Below, one piece after another: positions 17,284-25,802 of a stretch of 64,000 nucleotides of DNA. Source of the DNA: an uncultured Lactococcus sp. (lineage in GTDB: Bacteria > Bacillota > Bacilli > Lactobacillales > Streptococcaceae); assembly GCF_934191625.1 (NCBI RefSeq), contig NZ_CAKPUG010000002.1:186001-250000 (forward strand). Reading direction: 5' to 3'. The notes under the pieces were generated by a model. The model ran no database searches. It saw nothing but the letters and a program-made list of their open reading frames with translations, and was not told where the DNA came from. Both the position numbers and the translations under genes were made by a program. Numbering within the stretch: the stretch's first letter is position 1; each line of letters opens with the position of its first letter.

Positions 17284-18372
17284 TCATCCTTTAACTTGAA
17301 ACTGAAAATTCTCCCAAGGTTGCAAATAATCCAGAAGGAAGATTTCTTCTTCACGTATATGACCAACTACATTTGTATTACCTGAATTTTTCATATCCTT
17401 TAGTGCTATATTCAGTTCTCCCTTATATTGACCATAGCCTTCATTTTCAATAATAATGTCTCCCCGCTTGATGTCACGAGTGTTTCCTTTAGGAAAAGAC
17501 TTCTCCTTGTATTTGACCCGTGATTGGGTTGAACGAATCATGTACTCGGACACATCTCCACGATAAAAATGTGGTTCTTCCTCAACGATCACACGCTCCA
17601 GCTCCGTGATACCTCCATCTAGTTCAATACCAAAAGTCATCATCTGACGATTAAGATTAGCCAGCTTTTGCATTTCTGCTTCCGAAGCGTAGGCATTCCC
17701 AATAATAATATCGTCAATCAATCCTGTGGCAGATAGGTGTTGTGCCTGAACTTCGATAGGCAAGTCACGATGCATCTCTAGAGTTGCCAAACCTTCCATC
17801 ACGGGCCATGGTCCATAAGTTGCATCATGGGAGTTTACAAAAGCAGCCGTTTGAATATAGTTTTCTTTATACATCTTCGAACATTTAATAAAGAAATCGT
17901 AAGAAAGCCCTGAGAAGCGCTTAGGATAAAAATTGTGACAGCCAACCAAAAGGTCACGATTCGGCACATGACTTAAAATATTTTCCATATACTTTGTCGC
18001 ATTGGACATGTTGATTTCGATTTTGAGTCCATAAGGATTGTAGGTCATCAAAGCTTCTTCTCTACCTGTAAAGCCTACATCTAAACGTATACCATGAGCT
18101 CCCATCTCCACAAAAAATGATAAATCATCATAAGAGATTCCTAATTCATCAAAAATACGCGGGGCAATATCCACAGTCACTTCAAAATTTTTACTTCTGG
18201 CATAACTTATCGTCTCCTTGAAATTCTGTAATATTTCTTCCTTTTCACCATTAACCGATAATAAACAGGTAAAAATACGACTAAAGCCATATTTATGGGC
18301 AAGATTAATATAAGCCTTGTCTTGCTCTAAAGTACTGTGTTCTGGATAGATCGAGATTCCTAAACGTTTCAT
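17284..18372 (-). CDS. DUF871 / MupG-type 6-phospho-N-acetylmuramidase
   Basis: 362-aa protein with an N-terminal TIM-barrel-like domain (about 1-240) and a C-terminal cyclophilin-like domain, the DUF871 architecture. In Staphylococcus MupG of this family hydrolyses MurNAc-6-phosphate-GlcNAc taken up by a PTS. Motifs LGISIYPEHS, GIRLDVGFTGREEA, CHNFYPKRFSGL and NAYASEAEM are shared with the second copy at 45.8-46.9 kb. AAAAGGA precedes the ATG. Flanking EIIC and amino-sugar kinase genes support muropeptide-sugar recovery, although no MurQ etherase is nearby. Confidence 0.82.
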   Translation of the reverse strand: MKRLGISIYPEHSTLEQDKAYINLAHKYGFSRIFTCLLSVNGEKEEILQNFKETISYARSKNFEVTVDIAPRIFDELGISYDDLSFFVEMGAHGIRLDVGFTGREEALMTYNPYGLKIEINMSNATKYMENILSHVPNRDLLVGCHNFYPKRFSGLSYDFFIKCSKMYKENYIQTAAFVNSHDATYGPWPVMEGLATLEMHRDLPIEVQAQHLSATGLIDDIIIGNAYASEAEMQKLANLNRQMMTFGIELDGGITELERVIVEEEPHFYRGDVSEYMIRSTQSRVKYKEKSFPKGNTRDIKRGDIIIENEGYGQYKGELNIALKDMKNSGNTNVVGHIREEEIFLLDYLQPWENFQFQVKG

Positions 18373-18390
18373 ATATTTTTCCTTTTATTT

Positions 18391-18726
18391 TTATTTCAAA
18401 CTGTTCACTTCGTGAATATCTTTGCTGTCATATGTATTTACATTTTTCTTGTTATAGATAGTCATAGCGCGTTCAATCGCATGGCGTGTCATTTCAAAGA
18501 AAACCATGGCAGCGAACACTGCAAAAATAAGAAGAGAAATTTTCAGTATCCCAAGGAAACTTGGAAGCAATAAAATACTAATTGCCAGGGCAAGCATACT
18601 CGTAATACCCCAAAACCAACGACTACGCAAATATTTATTTTTAAAGTTTTCCGCTTTGATGGAGAAATGGCGCGCACGGAGGATAACCATTACTGTACTG
18701 ACAAAAAAGAGAATCGAATATAACAT
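18391..18726 (-). CDS. Small membrane protein in the DUF871/PTS operon
   Basis: 111-aa protein with three hydrophobic segments and a basic loop (RARHFSIKAENFKNKYLRSR) after the first. I do not recognise the family. ATG at 18726 is preferred to GTG at 18738 because AGAAAG is better spaced. It sits between EIIC and the DUF871 gene, same strand, so it is co-transcribed and may assist the PTS or sense its substrate (inference). The second DUF871 operon also carries a small membrane protein, unrelated in sequence. Confidence 0.7.
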   Translation of the reverse strand: MLYSILFFVSTVMVILRARHFSIKAENFKNKYLRSRWFWGITSMLALAISILLLPSFLGILKISLLIFAVFAAMVFFEMTRHAIERAMTIYNKKNVNTYDSKDIHEVNSLK

Positions 18727-18780
18727 AAGTTTAAACACTTTCTATATGTGAACTTTTATTTAAATAAAGGGCGCTCAATT

Positions 18781-20088
18781 CTACGCACCTTCAGTTTCAA
18801 CTGCTGCTTTCTTTTCTTCTTCCAGCATTTGCTTATCGTACATTTTTACAAATGGGTAATAAATTACACCTGCAATAACCAAGTTAACTAAAACAAGAAT
18901 GATAGCACGCCAGTCGTTCCCTGTAGCCATATAAGCACCAATGGGTGCAGGTAAAGTCCACGGAACATTAGCGACAAAACCATTTACCAGTCCTAATCTG
19001 ACAGCACTGTAAGAAATAATCGTTAAAATGATTGGGTTCAATACAAATGGAATCGTAAAGACTGGATTCATCATCAAAGGCATACCAAAGATTAATGGTT
19101 CATTAATATTAAAAAGTCCTGGTACAAATGTTAGTTTTGCCATATCTCTCAGATACTTGGCACGACAAGTAAAAAGAAGGAAAACAAGGACCAACGTTAC
19201 ACCCGCACCACCCATTGTGACAAACCATTGATAAAATTGCTCAGGTGCGACATACGGAAGCTGTGTCAACGGTGTTCCATCAGCCATAGCAGCCATATTT
19301 GCATCAAGCATCATGAGCCACATTGGACGAACAATAGAGCCAATAATATTCATCCCATGTACTCCAGCTGCCCAAAGCAAATGGATAAAAATCATAGGCA
19401 ATAGAGCACCAAACATATTATTGCCCATCAAGTCAGCAATTGGATTGAAAATGCTCATGATAAAGGCATTTATATCAAAATTGAGCATTACACGCACAAT
19501 CCAGAGGAAGATAATAATAAATCCTCCCGGTAATAATGCCCCAAATGAACGCCCCACTGCTGGAGGTACACCATCAGGCATTTTGATAGTAATCTCGCGC
19601 TTGATGAAGAAACGATAAATTTCAACGGCAAAAATCATCGTTAAAATCGCAGAGAACATACCCGCACCGCCTAAGTATTGCATAGGAAGTACCCAACCAA
19701 TCGCAGCTTCTCCTGCATCAGTCAGAACAGTGTCAACATTCAAAGGGATTGTTAAAGTCAGAAAGGCTGCTAGTGAGAGTACACCACCTGTTACACCATC
19801 TAAATCATACGACTTAGCTAATGAATCTCCCATGGCAAAAGAGGCGTAAATTGCCATCAAACCCATTGTTATCCGAAATGGGATAGTGAGGTTTGCTGTA
19901 TGTGGTGCTAACCATTCCGCTACAGCAGGAATTGGGAAATTGGCGAATACCATGATAAAAGAGCCAATCAGGATAAGAGAAAGTGTGGAAATAACCCCGT
20001 TACGTATGGCAACCATATGGCGTTGCATACCGATTTTGGTCATTGGTGGCATCAATCTTGTTTCGATCCACTTGAGAAATTTTTGCAT
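18781..20088 (-). CDS. PTS lactose/cellobiose-type EIIC permease
   Basis: 435-aa polytopic EIIC of the Lac/Cel family, with about ten membrane segments. IKMPDGVPPAVGRSFGALLPG, FNINEPLIFGMPLMMNP and WTLPAPIGAYMATG are family signatures. No EIIA or EIIB is next to it, so these must come from elsewhere, possibly the EIIB at 47 kb. AAAAGGAG precedes the ATG. The substrate is inferred to be a cell-wall-derived amino sugar or disaccharide from the downstream MupG-type enzyme and kinase. Confidence 0.92.
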   Translation of the reverse strand: MQKFLKWIETRLMPPMTKIGMQRHMVAIRNGVISTLSLILIGSFIMVFANFPIPAVAEWLAPHTANLTIPFRITMGLMAIYASFAMGDSLAKSYDLDGVTGGVLSLAAFLTLTIPLNVDTVLTDAGEAAIGWVLPMQYLGGAGMFSAILTMIFAVEIYRFFIKREITIKMPDGVPPAVGRSFGALLPGGFIIIFLWIVRVMLNFDINAFIMSIFNPIADLMGNNMFGALLPMIFIHLLWAAGVHGMNIIGSIVRPMWLMMLDANMAAMADGTPLTQLPYVAPEQFYQWFVTMGGAGVTLVLVFLLFTCRAKYLRDMAKLTFVPGLFNINEPLIFGMPLMMNPVFTIPFVLNPIILTIISYSAVRLGLVNGFVANVPWTLPAPIGAYMATGNDWRAIILVLVNLVIAGVIYYPFVKMYDKQMLEEEKKAAVETEGA

Positions 20089-20390
20089 GTTTACTCCTTT
20101 TAAGTAAATTTTATTTCATATTAGCTATAAATAATGCTAATAGTGATCACAGATTTAAATAAAATATGCACGTCTATAGGCTTACCAGCTTTCTCTTGGG
20201 CTGTCGTGGTAATAATTTGTCAAATCGTACATATATCCAACAGAAACATTGTTTCTTTGAATGCCCTTTCATTATATAATAATTAAAATTATATTTCAAT
20301 AAATAACTAATGTTACAGCTGCATTTAATTTACTTCTCTTACTTAATAGATAAAGTTTTAACATAGGATTAATTTTTTATATGGAATCTT
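20089..20390 (-). other. Promoter and leader region of the EIIC operon
   Basis: No gene is visible. It holds a strong promoter, a palindrome, and an approximately 175-base leader with one clear hairpin (TTAC...CAGC with GCTGGTAA, 20184-20214) and an ATTAGC...GCTAAT repeat near 20121-20142. Confidence 0.6.
20242..20299 (-). promoter_or_regulatory. EIIC operon promoter with downstream palindrome
   Basis: TTGAAA (20299-20294), 17-bp spacer, TATAAT (20276-20271). Just after the predicted start lies AGAAACATTGTTTCT (20242-20256), a perfect 15-bp palindrome, and TGAAAGGGCATTCA (20271-20258), a degenerate cre-like sequence. The regulator is unknown; an RpiR/MurR protein is encoded at 53-54 kb. Confidence 0.65.
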
Positions 20391-20525
20391 TTACCTTAAA
20401 AATAAGTAACTAACCGCTACAGATAAAACAATCAATACTACATCCTGAACAAATAAACCAACAGTCAAGTTTCTCTGTTTTTTCTCTAACTTTTCAATTC
20501 TTGCTTTTAATTTTTCTATTTCCAT
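20391..20525 (-). CDS. 44-aa protein: charged helix plus one membrane segment
   Basis: Reads MEIEKLKARIEKLEKKQRNL followed by one hydrophobic segment and a short LFLR tail. The N-terminal half is a heptad-like coiled coil. The ATG lies 12 bases after the stop of the LtaS-like gene with GAGAAG before it, so it is probably the last gene of that transcript. Family not recognised. A single-pass helper of the upstream membrane enzyme is plausible but unproved. Confidence 0.65.
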   Translation of the reverse strand: MEIEKLKARIEKLEKKQRNLTVGLFVQDVVLIVLSVAVSYLFLR

Positions 20526-20537
20526 TGCTTCTCGTTT

Positions 20538-23108
20538 CTATTTTGGTACTTGAAAAAAAGGGTCATTTTCTTTTAAATAATGTTTACCTGCTGTTAAGTC
20601 GTATTGAATGACTTCTAAATCCTCCTTATATCTTTGCTGCGCTTTATTGAGGGTTAATTGTGGAGCTATAGCAGAGTTATATTCTGAAGGAAGTTCCCAC
20701 ATTACTTTGGATAAAAGGGCATAATATGGAGAAACTTTTGCCCCGGTGGTCTCAAACAAGGCTGGAGCGAACTCTGCTGCATTTATCTCTTCTCGTTTAT
20801 TGTTAACATTTCCTGTATTGGTCCAGATAAAGTAATCTGTCTGATATGCTTTAAGTGGTTGTGCTTTTAGACTTGGATAATCGGTTAAAAAAACATTGGA
20901 AAGATGATCTCCGTAAAAAACAACGGTAATTTTTTTATTAATTTTCTGTAGTTTTTCTAAGAAATTTTGTGTTTCTTCATCCGTATCTGAGATTTTGCGA
21001 ACATAATTTTGTAAAAGCTTATTCTGCTCCTCGGTGTAGCCATCGCCAGTGGCCCTAATGGACGAGTCACCTGAATACTTCTCATACGACATGTGATTTT
21101 GCATGGTGATGACACTAAAGAATTGCGATTGTTCCGGCTTTATCTTTTCTAGGACATTTTGATAGACTTGCGCATCTGTAACATAGCCATCCAAGGTTTC
21201 TTGATTTGTCAATATATCTTCTTGCACAGTATTGGAGAGCGCATAAAAGTGATCAAAACCAAGTTTTTTATATATTGTATTACGGTTATAGTTAGCAGCA
21301 TTTTCTGGGTGTAATGCAATTTTTTCGGAAAATTGATTTGATATAGAAGGGATAAAGGGCATATTTGGAAAAACATCTGAATTAATCGTCGAGATATTGC
21401 TTGAATAGTTTACCATTGGTAAGCCACTCAAAGATTGTGCTTCCATATTGGCCGTTCCCCCAGCAAAACCATTGGAATACATTAAACCACCTGTTGATTC
21501 AGCTTTTATCTTGTCAATATATTGTAGTGGGTTTTCTGATAAATTCGCACCTTTGACACGATTTGGGTTTGCCAGCGATTCGCTCAAGATATAAATGACG
21601 GTTTGATCAGACAGGTTTGTTGAACGTTTTTCATTAATTTTTTCAGCCTCCTTGGTGTAACGCTGGACAATTTCTTTAATTTTGGCTGGACTATATCCCG
21701 CAGGTTCCTCCATAGTTTTTCCAAATATTTTTTTGAGCCAGACAAAAGATAGGGACTTGTCTCTGGCAAGTTTGGACGAGCCCCGCCACAGAAGACTTTT
21801 GTTATAACGCTGTATATATTGACTGAGGATGGGGAAGTTCATGTATTGCTTTGGTTCGTTTAGATTTTGAAAATTTTGCATAATGGGAAAGAAAAGTAAA
21901 ATTATCCCCAATATTACTCCCCCTCTTACTTTCCAGCTCATCATCTTACCTCTGAAATACTTTTTGCTCAATAGAATAACGCTGATAGAAATAATAGTTA
22001 GAGCTAGCCCAAAGAATATCAATGACTTTCCATCTATATAAGAAACCAAACTCTGAATGTTAGACAACCAAGCAAGTTCAGAAACATAAATAGGTTCTTG
22101 ACGTATCGAAAATTTCATCGCATTACTAAAACTAAAACCGCCAAAAATAAGAACAATAAGAGCTGTCGCAAACACATAACGGTTCACTAACACATAGATG
22201 AACATAAAGACTAACATTAATATCAAAATCTGAAAGAGACTAATTCCTGTTACAACACGTCCATAATACATTCGTCCTTCATTTACACGCATTGAAGCTT
22301 GGATAAGGAAGTTAAAAACAAGCGCCAATAAAAGACTGCTCGTTAAAGCAAGAGAAAAATTGATATCAGTGGTCTTCAAAGATTGGACACCCTTAACGAT
22401 AAAACAACTTAGGACACTAATAACTATAAAAATAAAGACTAAATTCCCTATAAGTTGAATAAAATCATGACGTCCAAGGATGCTCATATCCGCATAAGTC
22501 AAACGTAATGGTGCTGTTGAATCGACAGGAGCAAAGATTATATCCCAAACCAAACGAACTACTAGATTATCTGTGAAAGCTAAAGCTGTGATCACTGTGC
22601 GATAAAAGTGTTCTATTTTTAAATCGGCTGTGAAACTCAAAATTTTTGGCATAATCTTTTCTTCTGGTATAGCTGCCACTAAACGAAGGACTAGCAGAAT
22701 CATCAAAACAAGAGGAAAATACTGCTTTACTAACAATCCTAAGTTTAAGGAGTTATAATCCATCACAAAGTGAGGGTTGTTAATATTCTCTACTACAATC
22801 ATGTAGAGGTGAAAGAGGTAGTAACTAAGAAATATAAAAGGAAAAATTTTAATATTTTTCCAATTCAAAGCTTTACTTTGAGAGGAGGGTATCCCTTTAG
22901 AAGTTAACCAAAGCTTCTTATTTCTGATTAAAACGAGTAGCAAATAACCTAAGCTCATCACACCTAAAAAACGATAAAATAAAAGTACCCTAGTAACAGG
23001 AGTAGAATAGTGCACCTGCTCTGGTAGGAAGTTACCAAGGACAAATGAGGACAAAGCTATAAAAAGGGCGCCGTGAGCAATTAGTTTTAATAAGTTATAC
23101 GTTTTCAT
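20538..23108 (-). CDS. LtaS/GacH-like polytopic sulfatase-fold transferase
   Basis: 856-aa membrane protein. About eleven hydrophobic segments fill residues 1-400, followed by an extracellular alkaline-phosphatase/sulfatase domain (about 495-780). Key residues can be read: metal-site glutamate in LSESLANP, nucleophile threonine in AGGTANMEAQSLSG (near 558), HPENAANYNRN, and the C-terminal metal pair in FYGDHLSN. The size and topology fit GacH/SccH-type glycerol-phosphate transferases that decorate rhamnose polysaccharides better than LtaS (five helices, about 640 aa). The acceptor here is inference. Confidence 0.82.
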   Translation of the reverse strand: MKTYNLLKLIAHGALFIALSSFVLGNFLPEQVHYSTPVTRVLLFYRFLGVMSLGYLLLVLIRNKKLWLTSKGIPSSQSKALNWKNIKIFPFIFLSYYLFHLYMIVVENINNPHFVMDYNSLNLGLLVKQYFPLVLMILLVLRLVAAIPEEKIMPKILSFTADLKIEHFYRTVITALAFTDNLVVRLVWDIIFAPVDSTAPLRLTYADMSILGRHDFIQLIGNLVFIFIVISVLSCFIVKGVQSLKTTDINFSLALTSSLLLALVFNFLIQASMRVNEGRMYYGRVVTGISLFQILILMLVFMFIYVLVNRYVFATALIVLIFGGFSFSNAMKFSIRQEPIYVSELAWLSNIQSLVSYIDGKSLIFFGLALTIISISVILLSKKYFRGKMMSWKVRGGVILGIILLFFPIMQNFQNLNEPKQYMNFPILSQYIQRYNKSLLWRGSSKLARDKSLSFVWLKKIFGKTMEEPAGYSPAKIKEIVQRYTKEAEKINEKRSTNLSDQTVIYILSESLANPNRVKGANLSENPLQYIDKIKAESTGGLMYSNGFAGGTANMEAQSLSGLPMVNYSSNISTINSDVFPNMPFIPSISNQFSEKIALHPENAANYNRNTIYKKLGFDHFYALSNTVQEDILTNQETLDGYVTDAQVYQNVLEKIKPEQSQFFSVITMQNHMSYEKYSGDSSIRATGDGYTEEQNKLLQNYVRKISDTDEETQNFLEKLQKINKKITVVFYGDHLSNVFLTDYPSLKAQPLKAYQTDYFIWTNTGNVNNKREEINAAEFAPALFETTGAKVSPYYALLSKVMWELPSEYNSAIAPQLTLNKAQQRYKEDLEVIQYDLTAGKHYLKENDPFFQVPK

Positions 23109-23136
23109 TGTTACGCTTTCTTTACGTTATAAGAGA

Positions 23137-23165
23137 ATTATAACACATTACGTTACATTGGTAAC
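23137..23165 (-). promoter_or_regulatory. Promoter of the LtaS-like gene with inverted repeat
   Basis: TTACCA (23164-23159), 16-bp spacer, TATAAT (23142-23137). GTTAC-ATTG-GTAAC (23152-23165) is a perfect inverted repeat across the -35. Confidence 0.5.
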
Positions 23166-23174
23166 CGGAATTAA

Positions 23175-23204
23175 AAAAAGCAAATTCTATTGAATATGCT
23201 TTTT
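23175..23204 (-). terminator. Terminator after the glucosidase fragment
   Basis: AAAAAGCAAATTC pairs with GAATATGCTTTTT with one mismatch, then T-rich on the minus strand. Confidence 0.7.
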
Positions 23205-23229
23205 ACTCCAAACACGTTAACGAAAACTC

Positions 23230-24066
23230 TTAATAATTCTTGTATTTTTCTAGGATATCATCTGGGATTCGTAAAACTGAAGAACTCGATAATGCTTTAA
23301 ACCAGTGCGCAGAGTTCTTTAATTTCTTAATCTGCCTAGGGTAATCCAGACTAATTAACCCATAGCGATTTTTGAATGAATTACGCCATGACCAACAATC
23401 AATAGGAGTCCATACGTGGTAACCAAAACAATTAGCTCCTTCTTTAATTGCTCTATGTAGCCAATAGAGATGCTCTGTCATAAAAGTAATACGATAATTA
23501 TCTTGAACTTGGTTTTGTTCATCTAGAAATTTATTTTCGTTTTCTACTCCCATTCCATTCTCGGAAATAAACCAAGGAAGATTACCATACTCCTCTTGAA
23601 TTGTCTTAGCCATATGGTAAATTGTCTGAGGATGGATTTCCCACCCCCGATCGGCATTCATTCTCACACCACGTTTTTCATAATGTTCATAGTATTTATC
23701 TGGTCGAAAATCTTGAGCCAAAGAATCTGGCGAGTACTTGGGCGCTTGAACACGCGCCGGATGATAATAATTGCATCCGAGATAATCAATGGTATTTTTT
23801 GCAATAATATCTAGCTCATCTTCTGTCCATTCCCAAAGGACATTTTCCTTATCCAGAACATCTACCAACTCTTGAGGAAAATAGCCTTTTACTGATGCAT
23901 CAAGAAATAATCTATTTTGCCAAAGATCTGCCATTTCTGCAGCTTTGACATGTGCTTCTTCTTCATTTTTAGGATAAGAAGGTGTTAGATTTAAAATGAT
24001 TCCAATCCTTTTGCATGCAAAAGATGCACTTTTTAATTTTGTGAATAAACCGGCAAATTCTTGCAT
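23230..24066 (-). pseudogene. 5'-truncated 6-phospho-beta-glucosidase (GH1)
   Basis: 278 codons matching the C-terminal 260 residues or so of family GH1, which is normally about 470-480 aa. The nucleophile segment ISENGMGVEN and the phosphate-binding C-terminal part (CWSWRNSFKNRYGLISLD) remain. The N-terminal barrel strands and the acid/base motif (TxNEP) are missing. Homology begins near residue 17 (KRIGIILNLTPSYPKNEEEA); residues before it are unrelated. The only ATG lies inside the promoter of the divergent lipoprotein gene. Non-functional remnant of a deletion. Confidence 0.85.
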
Positions 24067-24089
24067 TTTATTTTTTTTTAAGTTAGAAT
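24061..24089 (+). promoter_or_regulatory. Promoter of the duplicated-domain lipoprotein gene
   Basis: TTGCAT (24061-24066), 17-bp spacer with a T9 run, TAGAAT (24084-24089). Leader of about 70 bases to the ATG at 24165, which is preceded by TTAGGAGA. Confidence 0.65.
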
Positions 24090-24164
24090 TAATGTGTCGG
24101 GGTTTGCGAGCGATTTCATAACTACTCCAAACTCAATTCAAATTTATTATTTAGGAGAATCTAA

Positions 24165-25325
24165 ATGAAAACCACTAAATTGGCTTCAATCGTAACTTTG
24201 TCAGCAGCTTCAATCTTCTTGCTTGCAGCTTGTGGCAACAACAATGAATCAGCAAACGGCAACAATGATGCCAAAACTGAACAGTCTGACAGTAGTAAAA
24301 CTGCAGATGTATTCACAGGAGCGACTGCTGGAGCAAGTAGTTTTGAAGATTTGCAAAAAGGTTTGTCTAAAAACGGTGCATGGTTGGCAGCTATCACAAA
24401 AGATATGGATGCTTCAGGTAAAACTTTGACTGTTGAAGGTGTTTACGCCAGCAAAAACCAAATTGCACGTAAATTTGCAGCTTATGCACAAGATGCAGAC
24501 CATGTTATAACAGACCGTTACACTTTGACTGTTGATAAAGTTGAAGTAAAATCACCTGGTTTCAAACTTTCTAACGGGACAATTAAAGGTGACGTAGCAG
24601 TCTTTGCACCTGGATTTGGTGCACAAAATGGTAAGGGCGTTGAAGGTAAAGCAACTATCGATGGTAATTTGACATTTGCTAGCCAAGATCTTATGGATGC
24701 TTATAACAAACTTCCTGAAGAGCAAAAACCAACTGTAACAGGTGAAACTAAAGTTGTAGAAGGTGAAGTTGTTGAGTTCCCAATGGGTGCAATTACTATA
24801 GGTGATCATGGTGTAGTTACTCACGAATTTGAAGGTAATGGTCCTGATACACAAACTGGTGCAACAACAGGTACTGATGCAGCTGACGTTTTAGCTTCAG
24901 GCTTAAGCGCTAAAGGTGCATGGTTAGTATCTGGTAGCTCTGATATCGATGCAGCTGATAAAGACATCACTGTTGATGGTATCTTCATGAACGAGAGCGG
25001 CCAAATTCAACGTACATTGGCATTGATTGCACAAAATGATAAACACCAAGTAACAGACTCATTTACTTTGACTACAAAACGTTTGATTATTAAATCACCT
25101 GGTTTTGACCTCGAAGGTGGTAACATTAAAGGTGACGTTTACGTTGCAGAAAATGCTTCAATCAAAGCACGCGATATGAAAGGTACAGACGGAAAAACAA
25201 TCCCATCTGAAATCAACGGTAACCTTTACTTCGCAACGCAAGAACAATTGGACGCATACAAAGAATTGGATGCTGCTAACCAATTCAAAGTTTCTGGCGA
25301 AGTTGCTGTGAAAACTGCTGAATAA
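24165..25325 (+). CDS. Secreted lipoprotein with two tandem homologous domains
   Basis: 386-aa lipoprotein: signal peptide with lipobox LAAC (Cys23), a Asn/Asp/Ser-rich linker, then two copies of a domain of about 150 residues (roughly 57-205 and 237-384). Shared landmarks are GLSKNGAWL / GLSAKGAWL, VKSPGFKLSNGTIKGDV / IKSPGFDLEGGNIKGDV, and GNLTFASQDLMDAYNKL / GNLYFATQEQLDAYKEL. The repeated IKGDV/INGNL pattern suggests a beta-rich surface domain. Family and function not recognised. Codon use is strongly biased to preferred codons, so expression is probably high. Single-gene unit with promoter and terminator. Confidence 0.85.
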   Translation: MKTTKLASIVTLSAASIFLLAACGNNNESANGNNDAKTEQSDSSKTADVFTGATAGASSFEDLQKGLSKNGAWLAAITKDMDASGKTLTVEGVYASKNQIARKFAAYAQDADHVITDRYTLTVDKVEVKSPGFKLSNGTIKGDVAVFAPGFGAQNGKGVEGKATIDGNLTFASQDLMDAYNKLPEEQKPTVTGETKVVEGEVVEFPMGAITIGDHGVVTHEFEGNGPDTQTGATTGTDAADVLASGLSAKGAWLVSGSSDIDAADKDITVDGIFMNESGQIQRTLALIAQNDKHQVTDSFTLTTKRLIIKSPGFDLEGGNIKGDVYVAENASIKARDMKGTDGKTIPSEINGNLYFATQEQLDAYKELDAANQFKVSGEVAVKTAE

Positions 25326-25334
25326 TTGAAAATG

Positions 25335-25360
25335 AAAGATCTCTGATGAGATCTTTTTTT
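25335..25360 (+). terminator. Lipoprotein gene terminator
   Basis: AAAGATCTC / GAGATCTTT perfect 9-bp stem, four-base loop, then T8. Confidence 0.9.
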
Positions 25361-25393
25361 ATCTCAATAATAAAATCCCTAGCCTAATAAAAT

Positions 25394-25423
25394 AAAATCA
25401 TCCCAATAATATGGGATGATTTT
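25394..25423 (-). terminator. Terminator of the UvrA-like/DsrE operon
   Basis: Perfect 12-bp stem (AAAATCATCCCA / TGGGATGATTTT) with six-base loop, T-rich exit on the minus strand. Confidence 0.85.
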
Positions 25424-25452
25424 GTACTATTTATTGTAGAAAGTAAAGTATC

Positions 25453-25788
25453 TTATGGTTTAACATAAGCAAAGCCTGAGTTCTGTTTTTGAACGAGTTC
25501 CACAATTCCAGCTGAAACAATTGAACAACCTTCTTGCAGCATCTCTTCTTTGTATCCTCTCGAATTTAAAGAATTTTGGCAAATAGCCACTTTGACATCT
25601 ATTTTCAGTACTTCTGCAAGAACCACAGGCGAGTCCTTGAGGGCCATTTCTACTGCTTCTCCATTCACTAAAATCTCTATCTTACCTGGCTCTTTATTCT
25701 TCTCTAGCCAATCTTTTAAATTCTTCACATTGGAGAGGAGTGTCTTCCATTTGTGATTCTCATCAATATGCAAAATAACTTGTAACAT
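25453..25788 (-). CDS. DsrE-family protein
   Basis: 111-aa small alpha/beta protein of the DsrE/DsrF-like group, linked to sulphur-relay or persulphide chemistry in other bacteria. MLQVILHIDENHKW starts the fold. One cysteine (ICQNSLNSRG) is in the DsrE-type position and a second is in EGCSIVSAG. The start at 25788 has AGGAGA before it. It begins 14 bases after the UvrA-like gene and is co-transcribed with it. The specific role is unknown. Confidence 0.8.
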   Translation of the reverse strand: MLQVILHIDENHKWKTLLSNVKNLKDWLEKNKEPGKIEILVNGEAVEMALKDSPVVLAEVLKIDVKVAICQNSLNSRGYKEEMLQEGCSIVSAGIVELVQKQNSGFAYVKP

Positions 25789-25802
25789 TTTTATGTCTCC
25801 TA

